Assembly (NCBI RefSeq): GCF_027891095.1
Contig: NZ_JAQIIO010000017.1
Coordinates: forward strand, 1 to 38,911
Reading direction: 5' to 3'
DNA length: 38,911 nt
Source of the DNA: Aliiroseovarius salicola
Lineage (GTDB): Bacteria; Pseudomonadota; Alphaproteobacteria; Rhodobacterales; Rhodobacteraceae
Of the stretch, positions 7,615 through 15,411 are shown one piece after another. Positions within the stretch are counted from its first letter, which is position 1. Every line of letters starts with the position of its first letter. A program made the translations under genes and the position numbers. A model generated the notes under the pieces. The model saw only the letters and a program-made list of their open reading frames with translations, was not told where the DNA came from and searched no databases.

Positions 7615-9090
7615 ATGAAGCACGTTTGTAACTCTATATTGGACACCATTGGAAACACGCCTGTCGTCAAAATCAATAAATTGGCGCCTGAGGGTGTGGA
7701 AATTTTTGTAAAGCTCGAAGCATTTAACCCGATGGGGTCGGTAAAGGACCGCCTGGCTCTTGGTGTAATAGAAGCCGCCGAACGCGATGGCTCGCTCAAG
7801 CCAGGTCAAACGATTGTCGAAGCCACCAGCGGAAACACCGGCATTGGGCTGGCTATGGTCTGCGCGCAGAAAGGCTATCCTCTGGTGGTTACGATGGCTG
7901 AAAGTTTCAGTGTCGAACGGCGAAAGCTGATGCGGTTTCTTGGCGCCAAAGTTGTGCTGACACCTGCGGCCGAAAAAGGCAGCGGCATGGTGGCAAAGGC
8001 ACGAGAGCTGGCCGAGACCCATGGTTGGTTCATGTCCCGCCAATTTGAAAACCCAGCCAACGCCGAGACGCACAGCAAGACAACTGCGCGAGAGATACTG
8101 CATACATTTGGCGCTGACGGGCTTGATTACTGGGTGACGGGCTTTGGGACAGGCGGAACATTGACCGGAGTGTCACGCGTATTGAAGTCACTTAGCCCGA
8201 AAACCAAAGTCATCGCCGCCGAGCCGGACAATGCCCCATTGCTTGGAAGCGGCAAGGTACAAGCGTTTAAGGCTGACGGTAGTGCTGCTGAAAGTCACCC
8301 GGAGTTTCGCCCGCACCCGATGCAAGGCTGGTCACCTGATTTTATCTCTGATCTGGCCAACCAGGCCATCGAAGGGAAGCTCATAGATCAGGTTCAGCCT
8401 GTGGCAGGGGCAGATGCGATTTCGTGGGCAAAAGCACTTGCTCGGCAGGAAGGTATTTTTTGCGGGATCACCGGTGGCGCAACATTTGCAGCCGCGCTGG
8501 AAGTCGCAAAGACAGCTCCAAAAGGATCAAAAATTCTGGCGATGTTGCCCGATACGGGTGAACGTTACATGTCGACACCCCTGTTTGAAGATATTTCCGA
8601 GGATATGACCGCCGAAGAACAGGCGCTGTCCAAGTCTACGAAAAAAGCCAGGTTTGATATTCCTGTTCCTGTGGCCGCGGCTGATGCCAGCCATGCGGTG
8701 CGACCCGATGCAGTTGATGCCGCAAAGCGGATCATCGCGGATCATCCGGTGGTGCTCTTTTCGCTCGAATGGTGCGAGTTCAGTTGGTCCGTGCGCAATT
8801 TCTTTGCTGCTGCTGGGATCGATTATGAGGACGTCGCCCTTGATAGCGTCGCGTATCAAAGGAATGGTCAGGGCACTGAGTTGCGTGCCGCTCTTCGCAC
8901 GATGACCGGAGTGCCGACAATTCCTCAGATCTTCGTGAATGGCGAACATGTCGGGGGCGCGACCGAAACGTTCGACGCGTTCAATGACGGCAGCTTGCAG
9001 GACCGCTTGAAAAGCTCTGGTTTGCCCGAAGTCACCGCAATCAATGCCAACGCTTATTCCTTCCTGCCAAAATGGATCCATCCAAGATGA
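7615..9090 (+). CDS. Cysteine synthase-like PLP enzyme fused to a monothiol glutaredoxin domain
   Basis: Residues 1-330 are a fold type II PLP enzyme of the O-acetylserine sulfhydrylase/cystathionine beta-synthase group. K44 in NPMGSVKDR binds PLP, TSGNTG is the substrate loop and GTGGTLTG holds the phosphate. A linker leads to a glutaredoxin domain (about 365-475) with active site C387-E-F-S390, a monothiol version of CPYC, plus TVP-like (GVPTIPQIFVNG) and GG (HVGGATE) glutathione-binding motifs. Canonical cysteine synthases stop near 320 residues. The gene overlaps the PLP decarboxylase by 4 bases, which points to a beta-substituted alanine made here and decarboxylated next. Sulfide, thiosulfate or sulfite could be the nucleophile, with cysteine, S-sulfocysteine or cysteate as product. 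The fused thiol reductase would suit handling of a persulfide, S-sulfo or glutathione-linked intermediate. Confidence 0.9.
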   Translation: MKHVCNSILDTIGNTPVVKINKLAPEGVEIFVKLEAFNPMGSVKDRLALGVIEAAERDGSLKPGQTIVEATSGNTGIGLAMVCAQKGYPLVVTMAESFSVERRKLMRFLGAKVVLTPAAEKGSGMVAKARELAETHGWFMSRQFENPANAETHSKTTAREILHTFGADGLDYWVTGFGTGGTLTGVSRVLKSLSPKTKVIAAEPDNAPLLGSGKVQAFKADGSAAESHPEFRPHPMQGWSPDFISDLANQAIEGKLIDQVQPVAGADAISWAKALARQEGIFCGITGGATFAAALEVAKTAPKGSKILAMLPDTGERYMSTPLFEDISEDMTAEEQALSKSTKKARFDIPVPVAAADASHAVRPDAVDAAKRIIADHPVVLFSLEWCEFSWSVRNFFAAAGIDYEDVALDSVAYQRNGQGTELRAALRTMTGVPTIPQIFVNGEHVGGATETFDAFNDGSLQDRLKSSGLPEVTAINANAYSFLPKWIHPR

Positions 9091-10502
9091 AACACGCCTA
9101 TGACTTTCCAACCACGACCAACCCCTTGGATATGGCTGCGGCTTATGCGGGAACGTATCGTGACAACAAAACAAATCTACACCCGACGGCGACGCTGGCT
9201 GAACTGCGTGACGCGTTCGGAGGGGACCTTCCTGAGACCGGACAGTCAGGAGAGAAAGTGATCTCTGATCTGATCAGGGCAGCGGAACCGGGGCTTGTCG
9301 GCACGACACAGCCGGGGTTCTACTCCTGGGTCATGGGCGGGTCTCACAAGACCGGTGTCGCAGCGGATTGGCTGGCGTCGATCTGGGGGCAAAATGCCGG
9401 GATCTACCAATGTGCGCCGGCCGCATCCACCGCGGAAGAGGTTGCCTGCGGCTGGCTTCTCGATGTGCTTGATCTGCCGCGCGACGCATCAGTAGGCGTA
9501 ACCACAGGGGCAACCATGGCTGGTTTCATTGGCCTTGCGGCGGCGCGTGACGAAGTGCTGCGGCGGGCCGGGCATGACATCTCGAAAGACGGTTTGCAAT
9601 CTGCCCCGCCGATCACCGTATTCGTGTCAGAGGACACCCATGTCTCCAACATGGCCGCGCTGCGGTATCTGGGATTTGGAAGTCGTAATATCGAACGCAT
9701 CCCAGCCGACGATCAGGGGCGAATTGTTGTTTCAGATCTTGCCTTTCGGATGAATAAGATCCGCGGCCCAAAGATCATGATCGCAACCGCTGGGCATATC
9801 AATTCAGGTGCCTTCGACAACTTTGATGCTCTGGCTGAACTGGCCGAGGAACATGATGCCTGGTTGCACGTTGACGCCGCTTTCGGACTTTGGGCACGTG
9901 CCAGTCTGGTAACCCGCTCTTTGACCCATGGTATCGAGCGCGCTGACAGCTGGTCGACTGATGGTCACAAATGGCTGCAAATCCCATTTGATTCCGGCTT
10001 TGCAATCGTGAAAAACAAGGAAGCCCATCGTCGTGCAATGGATATCTCTGCGAGCTATCTGACTGCAACACCTGATGACGGGCGCACAGCGACACATTAC
10101 AATCCCGAGCTGTCCCGTCGCGCCCGTGGATTTTCCATTTGGGCGACGTTCAAGGCACTTGGCCGGAAAGGTGTCAGTGACATGGTGCGCAACCATTGTG
10201 ACTGCGCCAGCCTACTTGCCTACAAGCTCGAACGCGTGCCCGGCGTGGTTATCCATAATGATGTGGTTCTCAATCAACTGGTGATGTCGTTTGACCGGGG
10301 AATGGGTGTTGAAGACACGAACCGGATGACATTGAAAATGGAGGCTGCGCTGAATGCTGATGGCAAACATTTCCTCCGAACTGCGGTCTGGAAAGGTCGG
10401 ACGGTGCTCAGGGTGTCGATCATCAATGCACAAACCGGACCAGATCATATTCAGACCCTGGCCGCTAAAATCAATGAGTGCTGGCGCCAGCTTCGGACCT
10501 AG
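9087..10502 (+). CDS. Group II PLP-dependent amino acid decarboxylase
   Basis: With the ATG at 9087 (ATGA overlap with the synthase stop) the protein has 471 residues; an in-frame ATG at 9072 is an alternative. It belongs to the glutamate/aromatic/cysteine sulfinate decarboxylase family. H261-x-D263 in HVDAAFG is the pyridine-nitrogen aspartate motif and K295 in STDGHKW forms the Schiff base. TTGATMAG contacts the cofactor phosphate. The substrate cannot be read from sequence alone. Coupling to a cysteine-synthase-like enzyme makes a sulfur-containing C3 amino acid (cysteine sulfinate, cysteate or S-substituted cysteine) more likely than glutamate or an aromatic acid. The product would then be hypotaurine, taurine or a cysteamine derivative. 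A strong terminator follows. Confidence 0.88.
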   Translation: MKHAYDFPTTTNPLDMAAAYAGTYRDNKTNLHPTATLAELRDAFGGDLPETGQSGEKVISDLIRAAEPGLVGTTQPGFYSWVMGGSHKTGVAADWLASIWGQNAGIYQCAPAASTAEEVACGWLLDVLDLPRDASVGVTTGATMAGFIGLAAARDEVLRRAGHDISKDGLQSAPPITVFVSEDTHVSNMAALRYLGFGSRNIERIPADDQGRIVVSDLAFRMNKIRGPKIMIATAGHINSGAFDNFDALAELAEEHDAWLHVDAAFGLWARASLVTRSLTHGIERADSWSTDGHKWLQIPFDSGFAIVKNKEAHRRAMDISASYLTATPDDGRTATHYNPELSRRARGFSIWATFKALGRKGVSDMVRNHCDCASLLAYKLERVPGVVIHNDVVLNQLVMSFDRGMGVEDTNRMTLKMEAALNADGKHFLRTAVWKGRTVLRVSIINAQTGPDHIQTLAAKINECWRQLRT

Positions 10503-10543
10503 CTGAGCAATCTTCGCCTTAAGCGGACATATCGAAACAGACA

Positions 10544-10572
10544 CCTCGCGGGATCTCTCTCGCGGGGTTTTT
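10544..10572 (+). terminator. Rho-independent terminator after the decarboxylase
   Basis: CCTCGCG (10544-10550) pairs with CGCGGGG (10561-10567), including one T-G pair, across a 10-base loop, followed by TTTTT. It closes the synthase-decarboxylase operon 41 bases after the stop, implying that the small ORFs downstream have their own promoter. Confidence 0.75.
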
Positions 10573-10610
10573 GGTTTTGAGGGGGCGGTGAAACTGAATG
10601 TCTATGTGCC

Positions 10611-10632
10611 TGAAACACATGAAACACTGAAC
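10611..10632 (+). promoter_or_regulatory. Tandem TGAAACAC boxes upstream of the small ORFs
   Basis: TGAAACACA (10611-10619) and TGAAACACT (10620-10628) are direct repeats with 9-bp spacing, followed by a partial third unit GAAC. A further TGAAAC occurs at 10589 and a CCTGAAACAGG palindrome at about 10651. The core GAAACA and the 9-bp spacing match the tandem repeat at 7398-7415, so one regulator, plausibly the OmpR-type protein encoded at 4400-5110, may bind both places. Confidence 0.5.
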
Positions 10633-10732
10633 TGTTTATCTCGACCAAAGCCTGAAACAGGGATTGCGTAAAACATCTTTATACCCACCCAGCGGCCATC
10701 CGGCCGGATCGAAACCAAGACAGGAAATGAAC

Positions 10733-10858
10733 ATGGAACACGTTGCTCAGAAAAACCGCAAACTCAAAGCCACCCGTAACAAATCAAAATCTATCGTGTC
10801 GCGTATGGCTCGTATCCCGAGTGTTGTACCGAGCAAACGTGATGGTTGGATCCTGTAA
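10733..10858 (+). CDS. Small basic protein of unknown function
   Basis: The 41-residue product starts MEHVAQKNRKLKATRNKSKS and ends in RDGWIL. AGGA at 10722-10725 is well spaced for the ATG at 10733; an ATG six bases earlier has worse spacing. It is rich in Lys and Arg, with no signal peptide, cysteine or membrane helix. It follows the terminator of the synthase-decarboxylase operon and the TGAAACAC boxes, and precedes a second small basic ORF by 22 bases. I do not recognise the family. It could be a small regulatory or nucleic-acid-binding protein, or a modified peptide; nothing in the sequence decides. Confidence 0.55.
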   Translation: MEHVAQKNRKLKATRNKSKSIVSRMARIPSVVPSKRDGWIL

Positions 10859-10880
10859 TCAAACGAAATGGAGAAGAACA

Positions 10881-11021
10881 ATGGCCCGCTTTAAGAAAAG
10901 TAATGAAACCGCAGCCGCCCAGATCGAATACATGCAAAAGCGCAAAACGCGCAGACCCTCTGCACCGGAAAAACAGAAGTCGTATTTCGAACGCATCGGC
11001 TTTGACGCTGCGATGATCTGA
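10881..11021 (+). CDS. Small charged protein of unknown function
   Basis: The 46-residue product begins MARFKKSNETAAAQIEYMQK, has a basic middle (KRKTRRPSAPEKQK) and ends FDAAMI. A GGAGAAG ribosome site precedes the ATG. It lies 22 bases after the first small ORF and they are presumably cotranscribed. No family is recognised, and no cysteine, signal or transmembrane segment is present. Codon composition resembles the neighbours and both ORFs have proper ribosome sites, which favours real genes. Their place between the decarboxylase and the globin suggests a role in this cassette. Confidence 0.55.
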   Translation: MARFKKSNETAAAQIEYMQKRKTRRPSAPEKQKSYFERIGFDAAMI

Positions 11022-11027
11022 GTGCTG

Positions 11028-11062
11028 GCCTGCCCCCGGTTCTTTCGTATCCGCCGGCAGGC
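11028..11062 (+). terminator. Possible hairpin after the small ORFs
   Basis: GCCTGCC (11028-11034) is complementary to GGCAGGC (11056-11062) across a 21-base loop, just after the stop of the second small ORF. There is no T-tract, so it may be a processing or attenuation structure rather than an intrinsic terminator. The following 228 bases up to the globin gene hold no other feature I can name. Confidence 0.35.
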
Positions 11063-11290
11063 ATCGATGGCTCAAATATCGTTATCGAGAGCAATCTGGT
11101 GTGATGCGCAATCCTCCGGGGAGTAACGATACGGTGGTCGAACTTCACATTTAGTAAGCTCATGAGCCCACCTGAACGCCACCCGCCGCGACGTTGACCC
11201 AGATGTGCAATCCTGCTTAACTCGTGAAATATTACCTGTTTTTTTGTCTTATCTACCTGTGACTTGTACCAAAGTACATTGGGGGACTTC

Positions 11291-11662
11291 ATGGAGAAAA
11301 CACTATTTGAAAAGTATGGGGGATTTTCTGCAATCAGCAAGATCGTCCTGACCTTTTATGATCGGATGATTGATGACGAACTCGTTGGTCCGTTTTTCGA
11401 CGATGTGGATCTGTCGAGGCTGATTGACCATCAGAACAAGTTTGTCACATCGCTGATGGGTGGTCCTGCGTCCTTTTCTGATACGCATATCGAAAGGGTT
11501 CATCGCAATATGACCATTGAAGACCGTCACCTTGACCGTTTGAAAGAGATCATGGCGCAAACGCTCTCGGATTTTGATGTGGAAAGCGAAGACATTGAAA
11601 CGATCCTTGACGGATTTGAACAACGTCGGGCCATTCTGGTTGAGAAGCCAAATGTCAATTGA
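11291..11662 (+). CDS. Truncated haemoglobin (group I-like)
   Basis: The ATG at 11291, preceded by GGGGGAC, gives 123 residues, the normal length for a 2-on-2 globin; an upstream TTG has no good site. Family marks are the FEKYGG N-terminus, B10 tyrosine Y23 in LTFYDRM, the HQNKFVTSLMGGP segment of the E helix and following loop, and proximal histidine H71 in IERVHRNM. Such globins bind O2, NO or CO. The stop codon lies inside the start of the cyclase gene (11-base overlap), so globin and cyclase are made together and may form a haem-based gas-sensing cyclase from two polypeptides, the next gene adding a histidine kinase. Confidence 0.88.
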   Translation: MEKTLFEKYGGFSAISKIVLTFYDRMIDDELVGPFFDDVDLSRLIDHQNKFVTSLMGGPASFSDTHIERVHRNMTIEDRHLDRLKEIMAQTLSDFDVESEDIETILDGFEQRRAILVEKPNVN

Positions 11663-12683
11663 AGCCATCAATGAACAACTGTTACGCGCCATCGGTGTTG
11701 GTGTCGCCCTGATTGATCTGGAGGCCCTGTCCCTTCAATTCAGGAACGACACCTTTGTCGAGTGGTTCGGAGACAATGATCCTGATGTCAAATTGACGGA
11801 TCTGTTTCCTGAACTCGATGGCCAAATGCTGCTCGCCGAAATGGATGTTGGTGGGCGATTTGCGACGGAAACGTCATTCAAGCTGCGTCGACGCAAAATG
11901 ACCGTCGCTATGGAATTTAACAGGACTTCTGATGACGGGCAGAAGATTGCCGTTCTGGTCTGTCAGAACATTACCCGCATCAAGGAATTGGAATCGATGA
12001 TTGATTCCTATTCGATGATGGTCGAGCGCAATACTCATGAGATCAAACGCGAGAAAGAGCAGGTCGAAAAACTGCTGCTCAACATGATGCCGCGCGCCGC
12101 CTATGAAGAATATAAGACTTTTGGTGTTGTTTCGCCGAGGGTGTTTGAACCTGTCTCGGTTTTGGCGCTTGATTTCGTCGGCTTCGATGAACAGCTGTCC
12201 AGACATGAACCCGGCGTGATCGTAAGTGAACTGAACGACGTATACAGTGCCTTTGATCGGATCGGGGCACAGTTTGGATGCCAAAGAATACGCACCAATG
12301 GCGACAGCTACGTTGCGGTCTCCGGTGTTCCCGATCCAAATCAGGATCATGCCATTTCCATTGCCAATTCAGGCGTTCGTTTCTTGCGATATTTGGCGCA
12401 GCGCAACGAGTCCCACCCGATCCAATGGGCCGCAAGGATTGGTGTGGCAACAGGATCGGTGATCGGATCGGTCGTCGGGAGTCAGAACTATATCTACGAT
12501 GTCTTTGGCCCCGCCGTATCAAATGCATTGGCATATCGAGCGAGCGCAGACGCAATGTCGATTGCCTCTGACGGTGACTTTGCCAAGTTGGTAAGCGGCA
12601 AATTCCAACACCGGCCATTTACAGAGTCTGAAAGTCTGGGTGCGATCATGGAAATGCCGGTTGCGGGGCAAACGGCAGGCTAG
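11652..12683 (+). CDS. PAS domain plus class III adenylate/guanylate cyclase
   Basis: The ATG at 11652, with GAGAAG upstream, gives 343 residues. An N-terminal PAS-like domain (about 1-115) is followed by a coiled-coil signalling helix (about 125-155, MVERNTHEIKREKEQVEKLL, then NMMPR) of the kind joining sensors to cyclases in soluble guanylate cyclases. The class III catalytic domain (about 160-320) has both metal aspartates, D174 in ALDFVGF and D218 in RTNGDSY, and the YDVFGPAVSNALAYR segment near the transition-state residues. The usual K/E-T-x-G-D position is Arg, so substrate choice (ATP or GTP) is uncertain. No membrane helix is present. It overlaps the globin gene and is followed after 6 bases by the kinase. 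Confidence 0.88.
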   Translation: MSIEAINEQLLRAIGVGVALIDLEALSLQFRNDTFVEWFGDNDPDVKLTDLFPELDGQMLLAEMDVGGRFATETSFKLRRRKMTVAMEFNRTSDDGQKIAVLVCQNITRIKELESMIDSYSMMVERNTHEIKREKEQVEKLLLNMMPRAAYEEYKTFGVVSPRVFEPVSVLALDFVGFDEQLSRHEPGVIVSELNDVYSAFDRIGAQFGCQRIRTNGDSYVAVSGVPDPNQDHAISIANSGVRFLRYLAQRNESHPIQWAARIGVATGSVIGSVVGSQNYIYDVFGPAVSNALAYRASADAMSIASDGDFAKLVSGKFQHRPFTESESLGAIMEMPVAGQTAG

Positions 12684-12689
12684 GATCTT

Positions 12690-14162
12690 ATGACCTCATC
12701 AGAAAACAGCTTGTCCCAGGTTGCCGATGGTTCCGCACTGAATGACATTGTGGAGTTTCTGGAACAAGGAGTCGCGGTTTTTGATGCAGAGGCAAATCTT
12801 TCTTTGGCGAATTCTACATTCTGCGCCATGTATCCAGCGTTGTCGGATATTCTCAGGCCAGGCACGCCCTGGAGCATTTTCCTTCGAGAGGCCGTCAACC
12901 GGGGGGCCATGCCTCTGTTGACCAGCCAACAATTGGAATTGATGGAAGCCAATTTCGATGGGGCACAGGGGACCACCGATATCGTCGAGATGCCGTCATC
13001 ACAGGGGCGAAGTGCAGTCCTGAGATTTGGGCCGCTATCAGATGGCGGTTTTGTTTTGACCCAGTCGATACGAATGGATGAAGCCTCCGGAAATGATGCA
13101 GCTCGCGAAGCCGAATTGCTGCTTAGAAAGGTGCTCGAAGCATGCCCGGCTAGTTTGACAATGTCTCGGGTGGCTGATGGTCAGGTCATCTATCGCTCTC
13201 CTGCGGCCACCGAACTTCTTGGCACGGCAAAAAGCAGTTTTGCACATTTTGCGCAGGTCGAGGAGCGGGCCGATTTTGTCACGCTTCTTCTGCCCGACGC
13301 AAAAGTCGACAATCTGCGTGTCACTTGCTTGCGGCCTGATGGCGAAGCATTCCCGGCAGTGATTTCCGCAAGGTTGATCGATTATCGTGGAGAAGATGTC
13401 ATTGTTGCCAGTATTGAAGATCTGACCACAGAGCTGGCCGTTCAAGATGAACTTGACCGACAAAAGGAACGGCTTTTCCAGTCCGAAAAGTTGTCCGCTC
13501 TCGGAGAGCTCCTCGCGGGGATTGCCCATGAATTGAACAACCCCTTGTCGATTATCGTTGGCAACACGGACATTTTGCAGGAGGAGCTTGAAAGCTCTCC
13601 TCATGAGCAGCGTATTGATAAAATTTCGCAGGCAGCGTATCGCTGTGTTCGAATTATCCGGTCGTTCCTTTCATTGGCCCGCCAAGAGAGGTTGGATTTG
13701 CAACCCTTGGATCCAGCCAGGATTATCCGGGCCGCCGCTGACGCTGTTTCGGTGGACCTGAAAGCGGCAAAGGTTCAATTGCAGCATGGCTGTTCCCAAA
13801 GCTACCCCGAAATCCTCGCGGATGAAGTCCAGCTCACTCAGGTGCTTATCAACCTGCTCACAAATGCCATTCACGCTATTCAGGAAACCGGAACGGGTAA
13901 TCAGATAGATCTGAACTGCACCCAAAAGCGCAAGATGTTTATCTTGCGCATTACTGACAATGGTCCGGGTGTCGACGAGGCAATCAAGAAGCGCATATTC
14001 GACCCGCTTTTCACAACCAAGGATGCGGGAAAAGGAACCGGTGTAGGGCTCGCATTTTGCCAGCGTATTTTGTTGGCTCACAAAGGTCAGATCAGGTTGG
14101 AAAGCGCCGGATTGGGCAATGGGGCAAGCTTTGTCCTTGAGGTTCCGCTTGCCCATCCCTGA
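12690..14162 (+). CDS. Soluble PAS histidine kinase, paralogue of the hybrid kinase
   Basis: This 490-residue kinase has no membrane helix. Two PAS-like segments (about 15-125 and 145-250) precede a HisKA domain with H280 in [13 protein letters not shown] and an ATPase domain with NLLTNAIHAI, DNGPGV, FDPLFTT and GTGVGLAFC. It ends before any receiver domain. The PAS and kinase segments align closely with the hybrid kinase at 5107-7347 (VLEACP, ARLIDY, LGELLAG). No response regulator gene follows, so it probably feeds the OmpR-type regulator at 4400-5110 or the receiver of the hybrid kinase. It lies 6 bases after the cyclase in an apparent globin-cyclase-kinase operon. Confidence 0.9.
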   Translation: MTSSENSLSQVADGSALNDIVEFLEQGVAVFDAEANLSLANSTFCAMYPALSDILRPGTPWSIFLREAVNRGAMPLLTSQQLELMEANFDGAQGTTDIVEMPSSQGRSAVLRFGPLSDGGFVLTQSIRMDEASGNDAAREAELLLRKVLEACPASLTMSRVADGQVIYRSPAATELLGTAKSSFAHFAQVEERADFVTLLLPDAKVDNLRVTCLRPDGEAFPAVISARLIDYRGEDVIVASIEDLTTELAVQDELDRQKERLFQSEKLSALGELLAGIAHELNNPLSIIVGNTDILQEELESSPHEQRIDKISQAAYRCVRIIRSFLSLARQERLDLQPLDPARIIRAAADAVSVDLKAAKVQLQHGCSQSYPEILADEVQLTQVLINLLTNAIHAIQETGTGNQIDLNCTQKRKMFILRITDNGPGVDEAIKKRIFDPLFTTKDAGKGTGVGLAFCQRILLAHKGQIRLESAGLGNGASFVLEVPLAHP

Positions 14163-14229
14163 ACTTCTTAAACGTGCTTTTACACCGGGGTGGTGGATTG
14201 GAGATCTTTGATCCCAAACACGGCCGCTT

Positions 14230-15399
14230 TTATTCTGCGGCAATAGAAACTCGCTTTGCGCCCTGAAGCGTGGCCTGTTCGAGCTTCATGCACTGGTGCA
14301 GCTTCATGTGTTGTTCTTTCAACTGCTCAGGGCTCAGATCCAAAGCAGCAATTTTACGGGTGATTTCGAACAAAGGCCGTGAAATCTCGTTTCGTTCTTG
14401 CTGATAAGATACCGGGTAGGCAGGAGAGTAAGCCAGGGCGTGTGCCAGCCGATGCGCGTCCAGAAATGCGTCGGTAATTCCATGTGCGGTCGACGGGTCT
14501 TTGAAATATCCAGCATCCCCGACAAGCGCCCATCCGGGGCCTGCGCATTCGCGCATGTGCCCAGCGGCACCGCCAAATCGGCGCAGCCGCCCGCGCTGAG
14601 GGTTCGAGAGCAGTGTCTCTGCCAGTTCCGGATCACTTTGTGCAATGACGCCCGTCATGCCACCAATCGGGTCAGCTGAAAAAGTTGCGTTGAAAACGTC
14701 CGGGCGGGTTGCGGCAAATACACAGTGGGCCCCGTCATTTGTGGGAATAGCACCCGAGAAGTTTTGGTCGCCAAAGAACCAGCGATAGCCATCATTTGGG
14801 ATGCCATCAAAGTACCCGTAAAGAACGGCACATCGCTCGGGCCCTTCGGCTTGCAGATTGGCGCCCACATTTGTTGCAACAGAGGACTGACGCCCATCCG
14901 CGCCGATCAATACCGTGCTGGAAACGGATTCCATGGTGCCATCGGGCGTTCTCAGAACAGCCCCGCGCACATGTCCATTCGTGTCCATGATGGCGGTATC
15001 AAAGGTCGTGCCGACATGAAATTCGGCGCCAAATTCGACAGCTTTATCAACAAGGATCTGGTCGAGAATGCCACGGCGCGGTGCGTAAAGCCCTTTGATT
15101 TCTCCGTCTGGTTTGATCGAGACCGGAATTTTCTCAGTGCCGTAGTAGAAGTTTGTCGTCGTTATCATTGGGGCACCAGAATTGATGACATCGCCGAGAA
15201 CGCCCCAGTCATGCATGAGGGATATGGCCGGACGCATAAGGGCATGTGTCGAAAGAGTGTCGTTGGATGGCAGATCTCGGTCGATCAACAGGACACGGGC
15301 ACCCATTTGGGCCAATTGCAACGCAGTTGCCGCACCGGCGCAACGCGCGCCCACGATAATGGCGTCATAATGTTTAAGTGAGAAATATGTGTTGGTCAT
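14230..15399 (-). CDS. FAD-dependent oxidoreductase (aromatic hydroxylase/geranylgeranyl reductase type)
   Basis: The 389-residue protein has the N-terminal ADP-binding fold (IIVGARCAGAATALQLAQ; the acidic residue ends LLIDRD). It also has GADGRQS and the second FAD motif LVGDAGYFKDPSTAHGITDA, typical of class A flavin monooxygenases and related reductases. No membrane or signal segment is present. It is the last gene of a minus-strand run, 12 bases after the FMO-like gene. The substrate is unknown. With the FMO-like protein, OsmC-like protein and hydrolase it probably modifies one small molecule. Several near relatives are annotated only as NAD(P)/FAD-dependent oxidoreductases. Confidence 0.85.
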   Translation of the reverse strand: MTNTYFSLKHYDAIIVGARCAGAATALQLAQMGARVLLIDRDLPSNDTLSTHALMRPAISLMHDWGVLGDVINSGAPMITTTNFYYGTEKIPVSIKPDGEIKGLYAPRRGILDQILVDKAVEFGAEFHVGTTFDTAIMDTNGHVRGAVLRTPDGTMESVSSTVLIGADGRQSSVATNVGANLQAEGPERCAVLYGYFDGIPNDGYRWFFGDQNFSGAIPTNDGAHCVFAATRPDVFNATFSADPIGGMTGVIAQSDPELAETLLSNPQRGRLRRFGGAAGHMRECAGPGWALVGDAGYFKDPSTAHGITDAFLDAHRLAHALAYSPAYPVSYQQERNEISRPLFEITRKIAALDLSPEQLKEQHMKLHQCMKLEQATLQGAKRVSIAAE

Positions 15400-15411
15400 G
15401 ATACTTGTCCC

